Origin: Burkholderiales bacterium
GTDB lineage: Bacteria; Pseudomonadota; Gammaproteobacteria; Burkholderiales; Burkholderiaceae_C
NCBI GenBank assembly: GCA_029268225.1
Contig: JAJUGJ010000012.1
Location: 23,744 to 87,743 of the forward strand
DNA: 64,000 nt
Direction: 5' to 3'
Positions 8,234 through 16,477 of the stretch are shown one piece after another. Position numbers and translations under genes: made by a program. Below the pieces are notes generated by a model. It was not told the origin of the DNA, made no database searches, and worked only from the letters and a program-made list of their open reading frames with translations. Position 1 is the first letter of the stretch. Each line of letters starts with the position of its first letter.

Positions 8234-9990
8234 GCGGGGTTTTCCGTGCGGTGAGGGGCGGCGGTGGGCAGGTGGGCCATGTCGACGCAGGCGGCGTCCA
8301 GATCGAAGGCGTGCAGGCTGGGCACCAGACGGCGCTCGACCTGTGCGGGGAAATGGGCGAGCACGTCAAGCAGCGGGTGGGCGGCGGTCTGGCCCAGGCC
8401 GCAGTGGCTCAGGCGTTGCATGAGGGCGCCGGTGTCGCGCAGGCGATCCAGGTCGTGTGCGCTGGCGTGGCCGCTCATCAGGCGGTCGGCGGTGTCCACC
8501 AGTTGCACGCAGCCGACGCGGCAGGGCGTGCAGAAGCCGCAGGACTCGTGGGCGAAGAAGTGCGTGTACTGGCGGGCCACATCCAGCATGTCGCGCTGGT
8601 GGTTGAAGACGGTGAAGGCGCCACCGGTGGGCAGGTCTTCGAAGCTGATCTGGCGCTGCAACTGGCTGGCGTCGATCAGTTTGCCGGACGGGCCGCCGAC
8701 GAGCACGGCCTGCACGTCGTGCGCGCCAGCGTCGTGCAGGACTTCGGCCACGGTCACGCCCCAGGGGATTTCGTACAGGCCGGGGCGGGCCACGTCGCCC
8801 GAGACGCTGAGGATGCGGGTGCCTTTGGATTGGGCCGTGCCCTGGGCGGCAAACCAGTCGCCGCCATGCACGGCGATCTGCGCCACCTGCACGAAGGTTT
8901 CGACGTTGTTGTTGACGGTGGGCAGGCCCAGGTAGCCCCGGTCCACCGGGAAGGGCGGGCGGGTGCGCGGGATGCCGCGCTTGCCTTCCACCGATTCGAT
9001 CAGGGCGGTTTCTTCGCCGCAGACGTAGGCGCCGGCGCCCAGGTGCAGGGCGATGTCGAAGGCCAGGCCGCTGCCGGCCACATTGGCGCCGAGCAGGCCT
9101 TGGGTGCGGCGCTGGGCCAGCACCTCGCGCAGGTGCGGGGCGATGAACTCGTATTCGCCGCGCAGGTACAGGAAACCTTGGGTGGCGCCGACGGTCAGGG
9201 CGGCGATCGTCATGCCTTCGAAGACCTCGTGGGCCCATTGCATCAGCAGCATGCGGTCTTTGAAGGTGCCGGGCTCGCCCTCGTCGGCGTTGCAGGTGAT
9301 GGCGCGCGGGCCGGGGGCGTTGCGGCAGGCTTGCCATTTTTGCCAGGTGGCAAAGCCTGCGCCGCCCCGGCCGCGCAGGCCTGCGGCTTGCAGTGCGTGC
9401 AGCATGACGTCGGCGCCGCGGCTGAGCATGGCCTGCAGGCCGGTGCCGGGCGTGATGGGGTGGCTCAGCGTGAGGCTGTGGCGCCAGACGGGGTTGTGCA
9501 CGGCAAAAAAGTCGGTGGGCCAGGCGTCCAGGGGCGTGTCGGACCGGATCAGGTCGGCGATTTCGTCGATGCGGCGGGGCGTGAGTTGCACCAGCGGGCG
9601 GCCGTTGACGAGGCCGGCGGGGCCCTGGTCGCACAGGCCGGTGCAGGCGGTGCGGTGCACGGAGACTCGGCCATCGGGGGATGTGACGCCTTCGGTCACG
9701 CCCAAGCGTTGGCAGAGCTGGGCGAGCAAGGCTTCGTTGCCCAGCATGCGGTCGGTGACGCTGTCGCTGAGGTAGACCGTGTAGCGGCCGCGTGGCTCAA
9801 AGCTGAGGAAATGGTAGAAGCTCACCACGCTGCGGACCGCGGTGTAGCTCAGGCCCCATTGCTGCACCAGGGCGTCGATGGCCTGGGGTGGAACATGGCC
9901 GAAGTGGGCCTGGATGGTGCGCAAGACCTGCAGCAGGTTTTGCGGGCTGGCGGGCCAGGCGTGGATCAGGTTATCCAGGGGCACGGTCAT
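8230..9990 (-). CDS. hoxF: NAD-reducing hydrogenase diaphorase large subunit HoxF
   Basis: A 586-residue fusion of a NuoE-like N-terminal domain (~1-150) and a NuoF-like domain (~170-580). The FMN/NADH site shows GLRGRGGAGF (205-213) and AYVCGEETALIES (321-333). The [4Fe-4S] cluster is bound by SCGFCTPC (Cys484, 487, 490) and Cys530. In the NuoE-like part only the pair CTGLC (Cys116, Cys120) is visible; the first Cys pair of NuoE is absent. HoxF passes electrons to NAD+. Start is placed at MTVPLDN (9990); the reading frame stays open upstream into the cupin gene but has no homology there. Confidence 0.96.
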   Translation of the reverse strand: MTVPLDNLIHAWPASPQNLLQVLRTIQAHFGHVPPQAIDALVQQWGLSYTAVRSVVSFYHFLSFEPRGRYTVYLSDSVTDRMLGNEALLAQLCQRLGVTEGVTSPDGRVSVHRTACTGLCDQGPAGLVNGRPLVQLTPRRIDEIADLIRSDTPLDAWPTDFFAVHNPVWRHSLTLSHPITPGTGLQAMLSRGADVMLHALQAAGLRGRGGAGFATWQKWQACRNAPGPRAITCNADEGEPGTFKDRMLLMQWAHEVFEGMTIAALTVGATQGFLYLRGEYEFIAPHLREVLAQRRTQGLLGANVAGSGLAFDIALHLGAGAYVCGEETALIESVEGKRGIPRTRPPFPVDRGYLGLPTVNNNVETFVQVAQIAVHGGDWFAAQGTAQSKGTRILSVSGDVARPGLYEIPWGVTVAEVLHDAGAHDVQAVLVGGPSGKLIDASQLQRQISFEDLPTGGAFTVFNHQRDMLDVARQYTHFFAHESCGFCTPCRVGCVQLVDTADRLMSGHASAHDLDRLRDTGALMQRLSHCGLGQTAAHPLLDVLAHFPAQVERRLVPSLHAFDLDAACVDMAHLPTAAPHRTENPA

Positions 9991-10003
9991 TGGGCAGGTG
10001 AGA

Positions 10004-10357
10004 TCAGCGTGAGGCGGTTTGGCCGGGGGCGCCTGCCAGACTGATGGTGACGAGGGCGGAGGCGTCTTCCAGTGCGAGTAAACCGTGAGGCTCTCGGGCA
10101 TCGAGGTAGACGTGGTCGCCGGGCTGCATGGTGCGCACGCCCTGGGGCACGGTCAGTTCGATGCGGCCCTCCAGGCACAACACGGTGACTTCGCCCGAAA
10201 CCTCATGCGGGGGCATCGCTTTGCCGGCCTGCAGCACCAAGCGAATGACCTCCAGATCGCGCCCTTTGACGAGCGCATGGCTGGGGGTGTCCTTGAGCGT
10301 CGCGCCCAAAGGCAAGGTGGATACCAGGTCTCCAGAGGTGGCGTGTTTGATGGCCAT
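10004..10357 (-). CDS. Small cupin-domain protein within the hydrogenase operon
   Basis: A 117-residue single-domain cupin with an AGGAG-type site just before the start at 10357. Cupin motif 1 is GKAMPPHEVSGEVTVLCLEG, with His51 and Glu56 but without the second His of the usual HxH. Motif 2 is PGDHVYLDAREPHGLLALED, with His91. A mononuclear metal site is therefore possible. It lies 13 bp upstream of hoxF and 46 bp downstream of hypE. It is not one of the standard Hox or Hyp proteins. Possible roles are metal or redox buffering, or binding of a small ligand during maturation; none can be assigned from sequence. Confidence 0.85.
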   Translation of the reverse strand: MAIKHATSGDLVSTLPLGATLKDTPSHALVKGRDLEVIRLVLQAGKAMPPHEVSGEVTVLCLEGRIELTVPQGVRTMQPGDHVYLDAREPHGLLALEDASALVTISLAGAPGQTASR

Positions 10358-10403
10358 GGCTGCGCTCCTGTGTGGGGTGGCGGGTGAACCGTGTGGCGAG
10401 GTG

Positions 10404-11501
10404 TCAGCAGATGCGAGGCAGAGGGTCACCCATCAACCAGTCCAGCATACGACAACCACCGAAGGCGGTGCGCATCTGCACGAAATGATGGGGGTCTTCG
10501 GTGACGGTGCCAATACAACGGGCCTGGGTGCCGAGCGGGTGAGCGTGCAGGGTGGCCAGGAGGGTGTTGACGTCGTCCGGGTGACACAGGGCCAGCAGCT
10601 TGCCTTCGTTGGCGAGGTAGAGCGGGTCCAGTCCCATCAGCTCGCAGGCGCCTTGCACGGCGGGCTGCAGGGGGATGGCGGCTTCGTCGAGCATCATGCC
10701 CACGCCGGAGGCCGCGGCGATTTCGTTGAGGGTGGTGGCCACGCCGCCGCGGGTGGGGTCGCGCAAGACGCGCAGGCGGGCGCCGCAGCCCAGCATGGCG
10801 TGCACCAGGCCGTTCAAGGGGGCGGTGTCGGAGACGATGGGGGAGTCGAACTGCAGGCCCTCGCGTTGGCTGAGCACGGCCAGGCCGTGTTCGCCGATGG
10901 AGCCTGAAAGCACGATGGCGTCGCCGACCTGGGCGTTCGAGCCCGACAAGCGCACGCCGGGAGCGACCCAGCCGAGGCCGGTGGTGCTGAGGTAGGCCCC
11001 GTCGCCCTTGCCGCGCTCGACCACCTTGGTGTCGCCGGTGACGATGGCCACACCGGCCTCACAAGCCGCATCGGCCATGGAGCGGGCGATGCGCACGAGG
11101 TCGGCCAGCGGCAGGCCTTCTTCGAGGATGAAGCTGGCCGTGAGGTGCAGGGGCGTGGCGCCCATCATGGCCAGGTCGTTGACGGTGCCGTGCACGGCGA
11201 GTTGGCCGATGTCGCCGCCGGGAAAAAACAGCGGGGAGACCACGTGTGCATCGGTGGCGAGGACCAGGCGGTGTCCGGCGGGCAGATCAGCGGGCATGGG
11301 CAGCACGGCACCGTCGTCGCTGCCGGGTTGCCAGGGCTGGCCGTCCGCGTCTTGAAGATGGGTCCAGGTACGGACGAACGCGGGATGGAACACCTCTTGG
11401 ACAAGCTGGTGGCTGGCACGGCCGCCGGCACCGTGGGTGAGGTCGATGCGGCCGTGTTTGAGGTCGAGCGGGCGCACATAGCCGGGTTTGGCGAGGCTCA
11501 T
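10404..11501 (-). CDS. hypE: Hydrogenase maturation protein HypE
   Basis: A 365-residue AIR-synthase-like protein that dehydrates the carbamoyl group on its C-terminal Cys to a thiocyanate, the source of the Fe cyanide ligands. The diagnostic C-terminus PRIC is present (Cys365). ATP-binding elements include GSDDGAVLPM, TVNDLAMMGA and DPTRGGVATTLNEIA. Start is at MSLAKPG (11501); the ATG overlaps the hypD stop by four bases. A much longer in-frame extension exists but is antisense-like reading through hypD. Confidence 0.96.
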   Translation of the reverse strand: MSLAKPGYVRPLDLKHGRIDLTHGAGGRASHQLVQEVFHPAFVRTWTHLQDADGQPWQPGSDDGAVLPMPADLPAGHRLVLATDAHVVSPLFFPGGDIGQLAVHGTVNDLAMMGATPLHLTASFILEEGLPLADLVRIARSMADAACEAGVAIVTGDTKVVERGKGDGAYLSTTGLGWVAPGVRLSGSNAQVGDAIVLSGSIGEHGLAVLSQREGLQFDSPIVSDTAPLNGLVHAMLGCGARLRVLRDPTRGGVATTLNEIAAASGVGMMLDEAAIPLQPAVQGACELMGLDPLYLANEGKLLALCHPDDVNTLLATLHAHPLGTQARCIGTVTEDPHHFVQMRTAFGGCRMLDWLMGDPLPRIC

Positions 11502-12673
11502 GAGAGGCGGGACGCTGTGGGGGAGGCGGGTGTCGGGGCGCCTGCTGTGGAGACAAGGGCTGCTGTCGGCGCGCGGTGCCGGCCGTAGGCGTAGTGGGCT
11601 GCGCAGGCGCCCTCGGAGCTGACCATGCAGGCGCCCATGGGGTTGTCGGGCGTGCAGACGGAGCCGAAGAGCTTGCAGTCCACCGGCTGGCGCTGGCCGC
11701 GCAGGATGGGGCCGCACAGGCATTGCGGGTGGTCGGGCACACTGCGGTCGTGCAGGCCGAAGCGCTGCTCGGCGTCGAAGCGGGCGTAGGCAGGGCGCGG
11801 GCGCAGGGCGCTGTGGGGGATGCGGTCCAGGCCGCGCCAGGCAAAGTCGTCGCGCAGCTCGAAGACCTCGTGCACCAGGGCTTGCGCGCGGGTGTTGCCT
11901 TGACGGCTCACGGCGCGGGTGAACTCGTTTTCGACCTCGGCGCGGCCTTCGTTGACCTGCTGCACCAGCATCAGGATGGCCTGCATCATGTCCAGTGGCT
12001 CGAAACCGGCGATGACCACGGGCAGGTCGTAGCGCGATGCGAACACTTCGTAGGGCTGCGAGCCGATGATGGTGGAGACGTGGGCGGGACCGACCAGGCC
12101 GTCGAGCGGGACGTGCTCGGGCTGGTCGAGGATGGCGTGCATGGCCGCGGGCGTGAGTACGTGGTTGCACAGCACGCTGAAGTTGTGCAGGCCTTCGCGC
12201 TGGGCAGTTTGCAGGGCCACGGCGGTGGGCGGCGTGGTGGTCTCGAAGCCAATCGCCAGGAACACGACTTCGCGGTCGGGGTAGGCGCGGGCCAGAGCGA
12301 GGGCGTCGTCCACCGCATAGACGATGCGCACATCGGCACCCCGGGCGCGGGCGCGGATCAGGCTGAGCTGACCGGAGGCGGGCACGCGCAGGGTGTCGCC
12401 ATAGCTGGCCAGGATCACACAAGGGCGTTGTGCGAGCTCGATCGCCATGTCGACGCGGCCGATGGGCAGCACGCAGACCGGGCAGCCGGGACCGTGGATC
12501 ATCTGGATCTGCGGGGGCAGCAGGTCGAGCACGCCATAGCGGGCCAGAGCATGGGTGTGTCCGCCGCAGAATTCCATGAAGCGGTAGGCGCGGCCGGGCT
12601 GCACGGCGTCGGCCAGCTTCTGCGCCAGGTGGCGGGCCAGCGTGGGGTCGCGGAACTCGCTGACGTATTTCAT
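11498..12673 (-). CDS. hypD: Hydrogenase maturation protein HypD
   Basis: A 391-residue [4Fe-4S] scaffold protein on which the Fe(CN)2CO unit is built together with HypC. Motifs seen are FCGGHTHAL, HGPGCPVCVLP, GFETTTPPTA and the C-terminal cysteine-rich region with CLCGPILRG, DCKLFG and MGACMVSSEGACAA. The last ~25 residues after the conserved core are Ala/Pro/Thr-rich and look like a lineage-specific tail. The start overlaps hypC by four bases. Confidence 0.96.
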   Translation of the reverse strand: MKYVSEFRDPTLARHLAQKLADAVQPGRAYRFMEFCGGHTHALARYGVLDLLPPQIQMIHGPGCPVCVLPIGRVDMAIELAQRPCVILASYGDTLRVPASGQLSLIRARARGADVRIVYAVDDALALARAYPDREVVFLAIGFETTTPPTAVALQTAQREGLHNFSVLCNHVLTPAAMHAILDQPEHVPLDGLVGPAHVSTIIGSQPYEVFASRYDLPVVIAGFEPLDMMQAILMLVQQVNEGRAEVENEFTRAVSRQGNTRAQALVHEVFELRDDFAWRGLDRIPHSALRPRPAYARFDAEQRFGLHDRSVPDHPQCLCGPILRGQRQPVDCKLFGSVCTPDNPMGACMVSSEGACAAHYAYGRHRAPTAALVSTAGAPTPASPTASRLS

Positions 12674-12984
12674 GCGTCGCCCTCGGGAGTGCTGTGCGCG
12701 GTGAGGGCAGTTGTTGCACTGGAGATTCCTGGGAGGCTGGGAACGCGTGGGTCGTTGTTGGCGTGATGCACGGCCAAGTCGGCAAACAGGGTCAGGGTCT
12801 GGGCAGCTTCGTCCGGGTCGAGTCGGCTGAGGGCGTAGCCCACATGCACGATCACGTGGTCCCCCACGGCGACCTCGTCCAGCAACGCGAAGGACACGGC
12901 TTTGCGCACGCCGCCCAGGTCAACCAGGCCTGACAGGCCAGTGGCGTCCAGCGAGATCACACGAGCGGGCAGGGCGAGGCACAT
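12670..12984 (-). CDS. hypC: Hydrogenase assembly chaperone HypC
   Basis: A 104-residue HypC/HupF/HybG chaperone beginning MCLALPARV; Cys2 is the residue that contacts the Fe unit and the HoxH precursor. The conserved GDHVIVHVGYALSRLD segment follows. A ~25-residue C-terminal extension past the usual ~80-residue core is present, just before the 4-bp overlap with hypD. It lies 13 bp downstream of hypF. Confidence 0.95.
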   Translation of the reverse strand: MCLALPARVISLDATGLSGLVDLGGVRKAVSFALLDEVAVGDHVIVHVGYALSRLDPDEAAQTLTLFADLAVHHANNDPRVPSLPGISSATTALTAHSTPEGDA

Positions 12985-12997
12985 GGTGGTGTGGGTG

Positions 12998-15511
12998 TCA
13001 GACAGTGGGGGTGACGGGCGCGGCGAGGCGGTGGTGAGCGACCCAGGCTTGGCCCAGGCTCAAACCGCCATCGCCACAAGGATAGTGGCTGGCGCGCCAG
13101 ACCTGAAGGCCTGCGTCGCTCAAATGCTGGGTCAAGGCATCGTCCAGCAAGCGGTTGGCCATGCAGCCGCCGTTGAGCACCACGGTGGCGATGTTGTGGT
13201 GTTGGCAGGCCTCGATGGTCCAGGCGGCCAGGTCCCTCGCTAGCGTGAGGTGGAAGATGGCCGCGGTGCGGCCCACCTGCGCAGCAGGATTGGTGCTGGC
13301 AGGCGAGGCGCCTGCCTGGTCGCACAGCCAGTGCATCAGCGGACGCCAGTCCAGCACCGATGGCGGGCATGGAACCGAAGGCGTCGATGCTGAAGATGGC
13401 CACTCGGAGAGGGGCACAGGTGAGAAGGTGGGTGCTGTCGGCAGGGGCAGGCGCTCCACAGCGCGAGCTGCCTGGCTTTCCAGTCGCATGGCTGCATCGC
13501 CTTCGTGGCCAGAGCGATCAAGCAAGCGCAGCACACCGGCCGCGGCATCGAACAGCCTGCCCAGGCTGGTGCTGCGCGGCAGTGCCGTGGGCGAGGACGA
13601 CGGCGTGTCCCCGGCGTGAGCCTGTATCAGCCAGGTGCGCAACAGGCCCGCACCGGGCTGGTCGGCGAAACGGGCCGCCATCTCGTCGCCACGGCCCAGG
13701 GTGTGCAGCAGGGCGACGCCCAGGCGCCAGGGCTCGCGCGCTGCACGTTCCCCACCGGGCAGTGGCAGCGGGTGCAGATGCCCCAGGCGCTGGCATTGGT
13801 CGCGGTGCACCCAGAGCAACTCGCCACCCCAGGCTTGGCCGTCGCTGCCCAGGCCGTGACCGTCCAGGGCCAGGCCGATCACCGGCTGCAGGTTGGCCGG
13901 ATCGTGCGCGTGCTCGGCCAGCACGGCCGCGATGTGGGCGTGGTGGTGCTGGACGGGGATCAGCGGCACGTACGCTTCCCCAGCCCACCGGGCGGCGAGG
14001 CGGCTGCTGTAGAAGTCGGGATGCAGGTCGCAGGCGAGGGCGGTGGGTTGCACCTGCCGCAAGGCCGGCCATCGGCGGGCCAAGGCTTCAAAGGCCATTC
14101 GGGTGCCGGCGTTGTCGAGGTTGCCCACATGGGGGGACACAAAGACCTGCGTGCCGCCGGTGGTGTGCGGCGTGCTGATGCACAGCGTGGCTTTGAGCTC
14201 CCCACCGAGCGCCATCACGGTGGGTTGTGGGGCATCTTGTTGTGAAGGCCATTGCAAAGGCAAGGGCGCATAACCTCGTCCCCGGCGCAACCAGCAGGCA
14301 CTGCCGTCAGGCCGCACGCGCAGCACCGAGTCGTCGTTGCGGGCGGTGATGGTCCGGTCATGCAGCAGCAGGGCATCGGCCAGCGGGGCGAGCTCTCGCC
14401 AGGCATGTTCATGGGCGATGACCAGGGGCTCGCCCGGCGCATTGCCACTGGTCATCACCAGCCAGGTGGGCTGTGTGGCGTGCAGCCAGTCGGTGCCGTT
14501 TGGTCGCCCGGCGGCCTCGTGAAACAGCAGGTGGTGCACCGGCGTGTAGGGCAGCATCACGCCCAGGGTGTGCAGATGCGGGGCCAGGCCAGGGCAGGCC
14601 GCAGTAAGGTGGGGCCGCTGGTTCAGCAGCACGATGGGCCGCTCGGGCGAGGTCAACCAGCGCGCCTCGTCCGGTGACACCTCCACCCAGTCCCGCACGG
14701 ACGCGACGTTCGCCGCCATCACCGCCAAAGGCTTGGTGGGGCGCCGTTTGAGCTGACGCAGTCGCGCCACCGCCTCAGGCTGGCGCGCATCGCAACACAG
14801 GTGAAAACCGCCCACGCCCTGCAGCGCCACGATGCCACCACCGGCCAGCACGTCCCAAGTCTGCGTGATGGCATCGCCAGGCACCGCTTCGCCGTTAGAA
14901 CGGAACAGCGACAGGCGCGGCCCGCAGTCCGGGCAGGCCTGGGTCTGGTCATGGAAGCGCCGGTCACGTGGGTCGTGCACCTCGGCGTCACAGGCGGGGC
15001 ACGGTGGGAAGTCGGCCAGCGAGGTGTTCGCCCGGTCAAACGGCAGGCGGCGCGTGACGGTGTAGCGCGGGCCGCACTGCGGGCAGTGGAGGAAGGGGTG
15101 GCGCCAGCGGCGGTTCGTGGGGTCGAACAGCTCCGCCAGGCAGGTGTCGCACACCGCCAGGTCCGCGCCGAGCAAAGCCTGCATGGGAGCCGACCCGTGT
15201 GAGGTCGGGCTGGGCAGGATCGCGAACTCGCCTTCAGGGGCGGGAGGCACACCGGGAGCGTACGCGTCGACGTCCAGCCATTCGTCCACCCGGCCTGGGG
15301 CAGGCAGTTGAGGCAAGCGTGCGACCAGACGGGCAAGGTCCGCCTCGTGGCCTTCAGCCAGCAACTCCACGCCCTCTGCGGTGTTGCGCACCCAGCCTCG
15401 CACGCCCAGCGCGCGGGCTTGCTGGCAGACCCAGGGCCGACAGCCCACGCCCTGAACCTGCCCGCGCAAGATCAGGCGGCGGCGCACTGTGCGTCGATCC
15501 AGGCCATCCAT
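12998..15511 (-). CDS. hypF: Carbamoyltransferase HypF
   Basis: An 837-residue multidomain enzyme that makes the carbamoyl group passed to HypE from carbamoyl phosphate and ATP. Domain order: acylphosphatase (~12-95, GQVQGVGCRPWV), two zinc-finger repeats (Cys121, 124, 143, 146, then Cys171, 174, 193, 196), a YrdC-like domain (~205-400), and a Kae1/O-carbamoyltransferase-like region with HHHAHIAAVLAEH and LNGGCMANRLL. The chosen ATG overlaps hypB by 40 bp; a GTG eight codons later would shorten the overlap to 16 bp. Length is slightly above the usual ~750-780 residues. Confidence 0.95.
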   Translation of the reverse strand: MDGLDRRTVRRRLILRGQVQGVGCRPWVCQQARALGVRGWVRNTAEGVELLAEGHEADLARLVARLPQLPAPGRVDEWLDVDAYAPGVPPAPEGEFAILPSPTSHGSAPMQALLGADLAVCDTCLAELFDPTNRRWRHPFLHCPQCGPRYTVTRRLPFDRANTSLADFPPCPACDAEVHDPRDRRFHDQTQACPDCGPRLSLFRSNGEAVPGDAITQTWDVLAGGGIVALQGVGGFHLCCDARQPEAVARLRQLKRRPTKPLAVMAANVASVRDWVEVSPDEARWLTSPERPIVLLNQRPHLTAACPGLAPHLHTLGVMLPYTPVHHLLFHEAAGRPNGTDWLHATQPTWLVMTSGNAPGEPLVIAHEHAWRELAPLADALLLHDRTITARNDDSVLRVRPDGSACWLRRGRGYAPLPLQWPSQQDAPQPTVMALGGELKATLCISTPHTTGGTQVFVSPHVGNLDNAGTRMAFEALARRWPALRQVQPTALACDLHPDFYSSRLAARWAGEAYVPLIPVQHHHAHIAAVLAEHAHDPANLQPVIGLALDGHGLGSDGQAWGGELLWVHRDQCQRLGHLHPLPLPGGERAAREPWRLGVALLHTLGRGDEMAARFADQPGAGLLRTWLIQAHAGDTPSSSPTALPRSTSLGRLFDAAAGVLRLLDRSGHEGDAAMRLESQAARAVERLPLPTAPTFSPVPLSEWPSSASTPSVPCPPSVLDWRPLMHWLCDQAGASPASTNPAAQVGRTAAIFHLTLARDLAAWTIEACQHHNIATVVLNGGCMANRLLDDALTQHLSDAGLQVWRASHYPCGDGGLSLGQAWVAHHRLAAPVTPTV

Positions 15512-16284
15512 GCGTCAAACCCTTCGCCGGTGGTGCTCGACAGTTGGATCACCGGGGCGTCCGGGTTCACCTGGCGGACGAAGTCCAGCGCCCGCGCCAC
15601 GTCGAACCGCACGTGCGGCAACAGGTCACACTTGTGCAGCAGGATCAGGCCAGCCGCCTGGAACATGTCCGGGTACTTCAGCGGCTTGTCCTCACCATCG
15701 GTCACCGAGAACGCCAGCACCTTGGCGCGCTCGCCCAGGTCGAAGCCGGCCGGGCACACCAAGTTGCCCACATTCTCGATCATCAGCACGCCATGCGGCA
15801 GCGTGGGCAGATCGTGCAGGGCGTCGTGCACCATGCGCGCGTCCAGGTGACAGCCCTTGCCGGTGTTGATCTGCACGGCCTGCACGCCGGTGGCGCGGAT
15901 GCGCTCGGCATCGAAGCTGGTTTGCTGATCGCCCTCGATCACGGCCACCGGGCGCTGTTGCGCTTTCAGGCGCGACACGGTTTCGACCAGCAACGTCGTC
16001 TTGCCCGAGCCAGGGCTGGACACCAGGTTCAGGGCCAGCGTGTGCTGGCTGGCCAGGTGGGCGCGCACGTGGTCGGCCATGTGCTGGTTGCCAGCCAGGA
16101 TGTCTTGCTCCAGTTGCAGCACACGGGTGTGCATATCGTCATGCGTGTGGCCCGCGGCTGCATCGTGGGCGTGTGCGTGGGTGTCTGCATGCCCATGTTC
16201 GTGCCCATGCTCGTGGGTGTGAGCATGACCGTGGGCATGAGGCGCATGGGCCTGCGCCGATTCACATCCGCAAATGGTGCACAT
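15472..16284 (-). CDS. hypB: Hydrogenase nickel incorporation GTPase HypB
   Basis: A 270-residue SIMIBI GTPase, first gene of the hydrogenase operon. The N-terminal MCTICGC carries the high-affinity Ni motif. Residues ~13-52 hold about sixteen histidines, a nickel-storage region like that of other His-rich HypB proteins. The P-loop is SSPGSGKTT (89-97), with the metal/dimer site IEGDQQT and further Cys/His at NTGKGCHLD and GNLVCPAGFD. With HypA it inserts Ni into HoxH. I could not pick out a confident promoter in the ~150 bp upstream. Confidence 0.96.
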   Translation of the reverse strand: MCTICGCESAQAHAPHAHGHAHTHEHGHEHGHADTHAHAHDAAAGHTHDDMHTRVLQLEQDILAGNQHMADHVRAHLASQHTLALNLVSSPGSGKTTLLVETVSRLKAQQRPVAVIEGDQQTSFDAERIRATGVQAVQINTGKGCHLDARMVHDALHDLPTLPHGVLMIENVGNLVCPAGFDLGERAKVLAFSVTDGEDKPLKYPDMFQAAGLILLHKCDLLPHVRFDVARALDFVRQVNPDAPVIQLSSTTGEGFDAWMAWIDAQCAAA

Positions 16285-16437
16285 CGTTCCGTCCGAATAT
16301 CACAAAGCAGTGGACGGCAGTATCGCAGCTGGCGCAGGTTCTGGGGCAACCGCCGCTTCTGGCCGCTCGGCACCGTGCCGTGTCGGCGCAACCTCATCCG
16401 CTGCGTGTGACTGTTGCGGTCTACCCAGAAACGAGAA

Positions 16438-16458
16438 AGCCGCCCGGTAGGGGCGGCT
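16438..16458 (-). terminator. Terminator-like hairpin downstream of dctA
   Basis: AGCCGCCC (16438-16445), loop GGTAG, and GGGCGGCT (16451-16458) form a perfect 8-bp GC-rich stem 19 bp after the dctA stop. On the minus strand it is followed by TTTCTCG, a weak U-tract. It separates dctA from the hydrogenase operon. Confidence 0.6.
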
Positions 16459-16477
16459 CCGTGTCACATCGCGAGGA

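Noticed and set aside
7939..10044. A 701-codon plus-strand frame opposite hoxU and hoxF
   Set aside because: It mirrors the codon pattern of hoxF and hoxU and has no signal, motif or ribosome site of its own.
10404..12785. A 793-residue version of HypE starting near 12785
   Set aside because: The first ~428 residues are out-of-frame reading of hypD (Arg/Pro/Ala-rich). The HypE homology begins at MSLAKPG (11501), coupled to the hypD stop.
16285..16437. Sigma-54 or sigma-70 promoter of the hydrogenase operon
   Set aside because: No -24/-12 with correct GG/GC spacing and no convincing -35/-10 pair was found. A short CGGCAC/GTGCCG dyad is present but unsupported.
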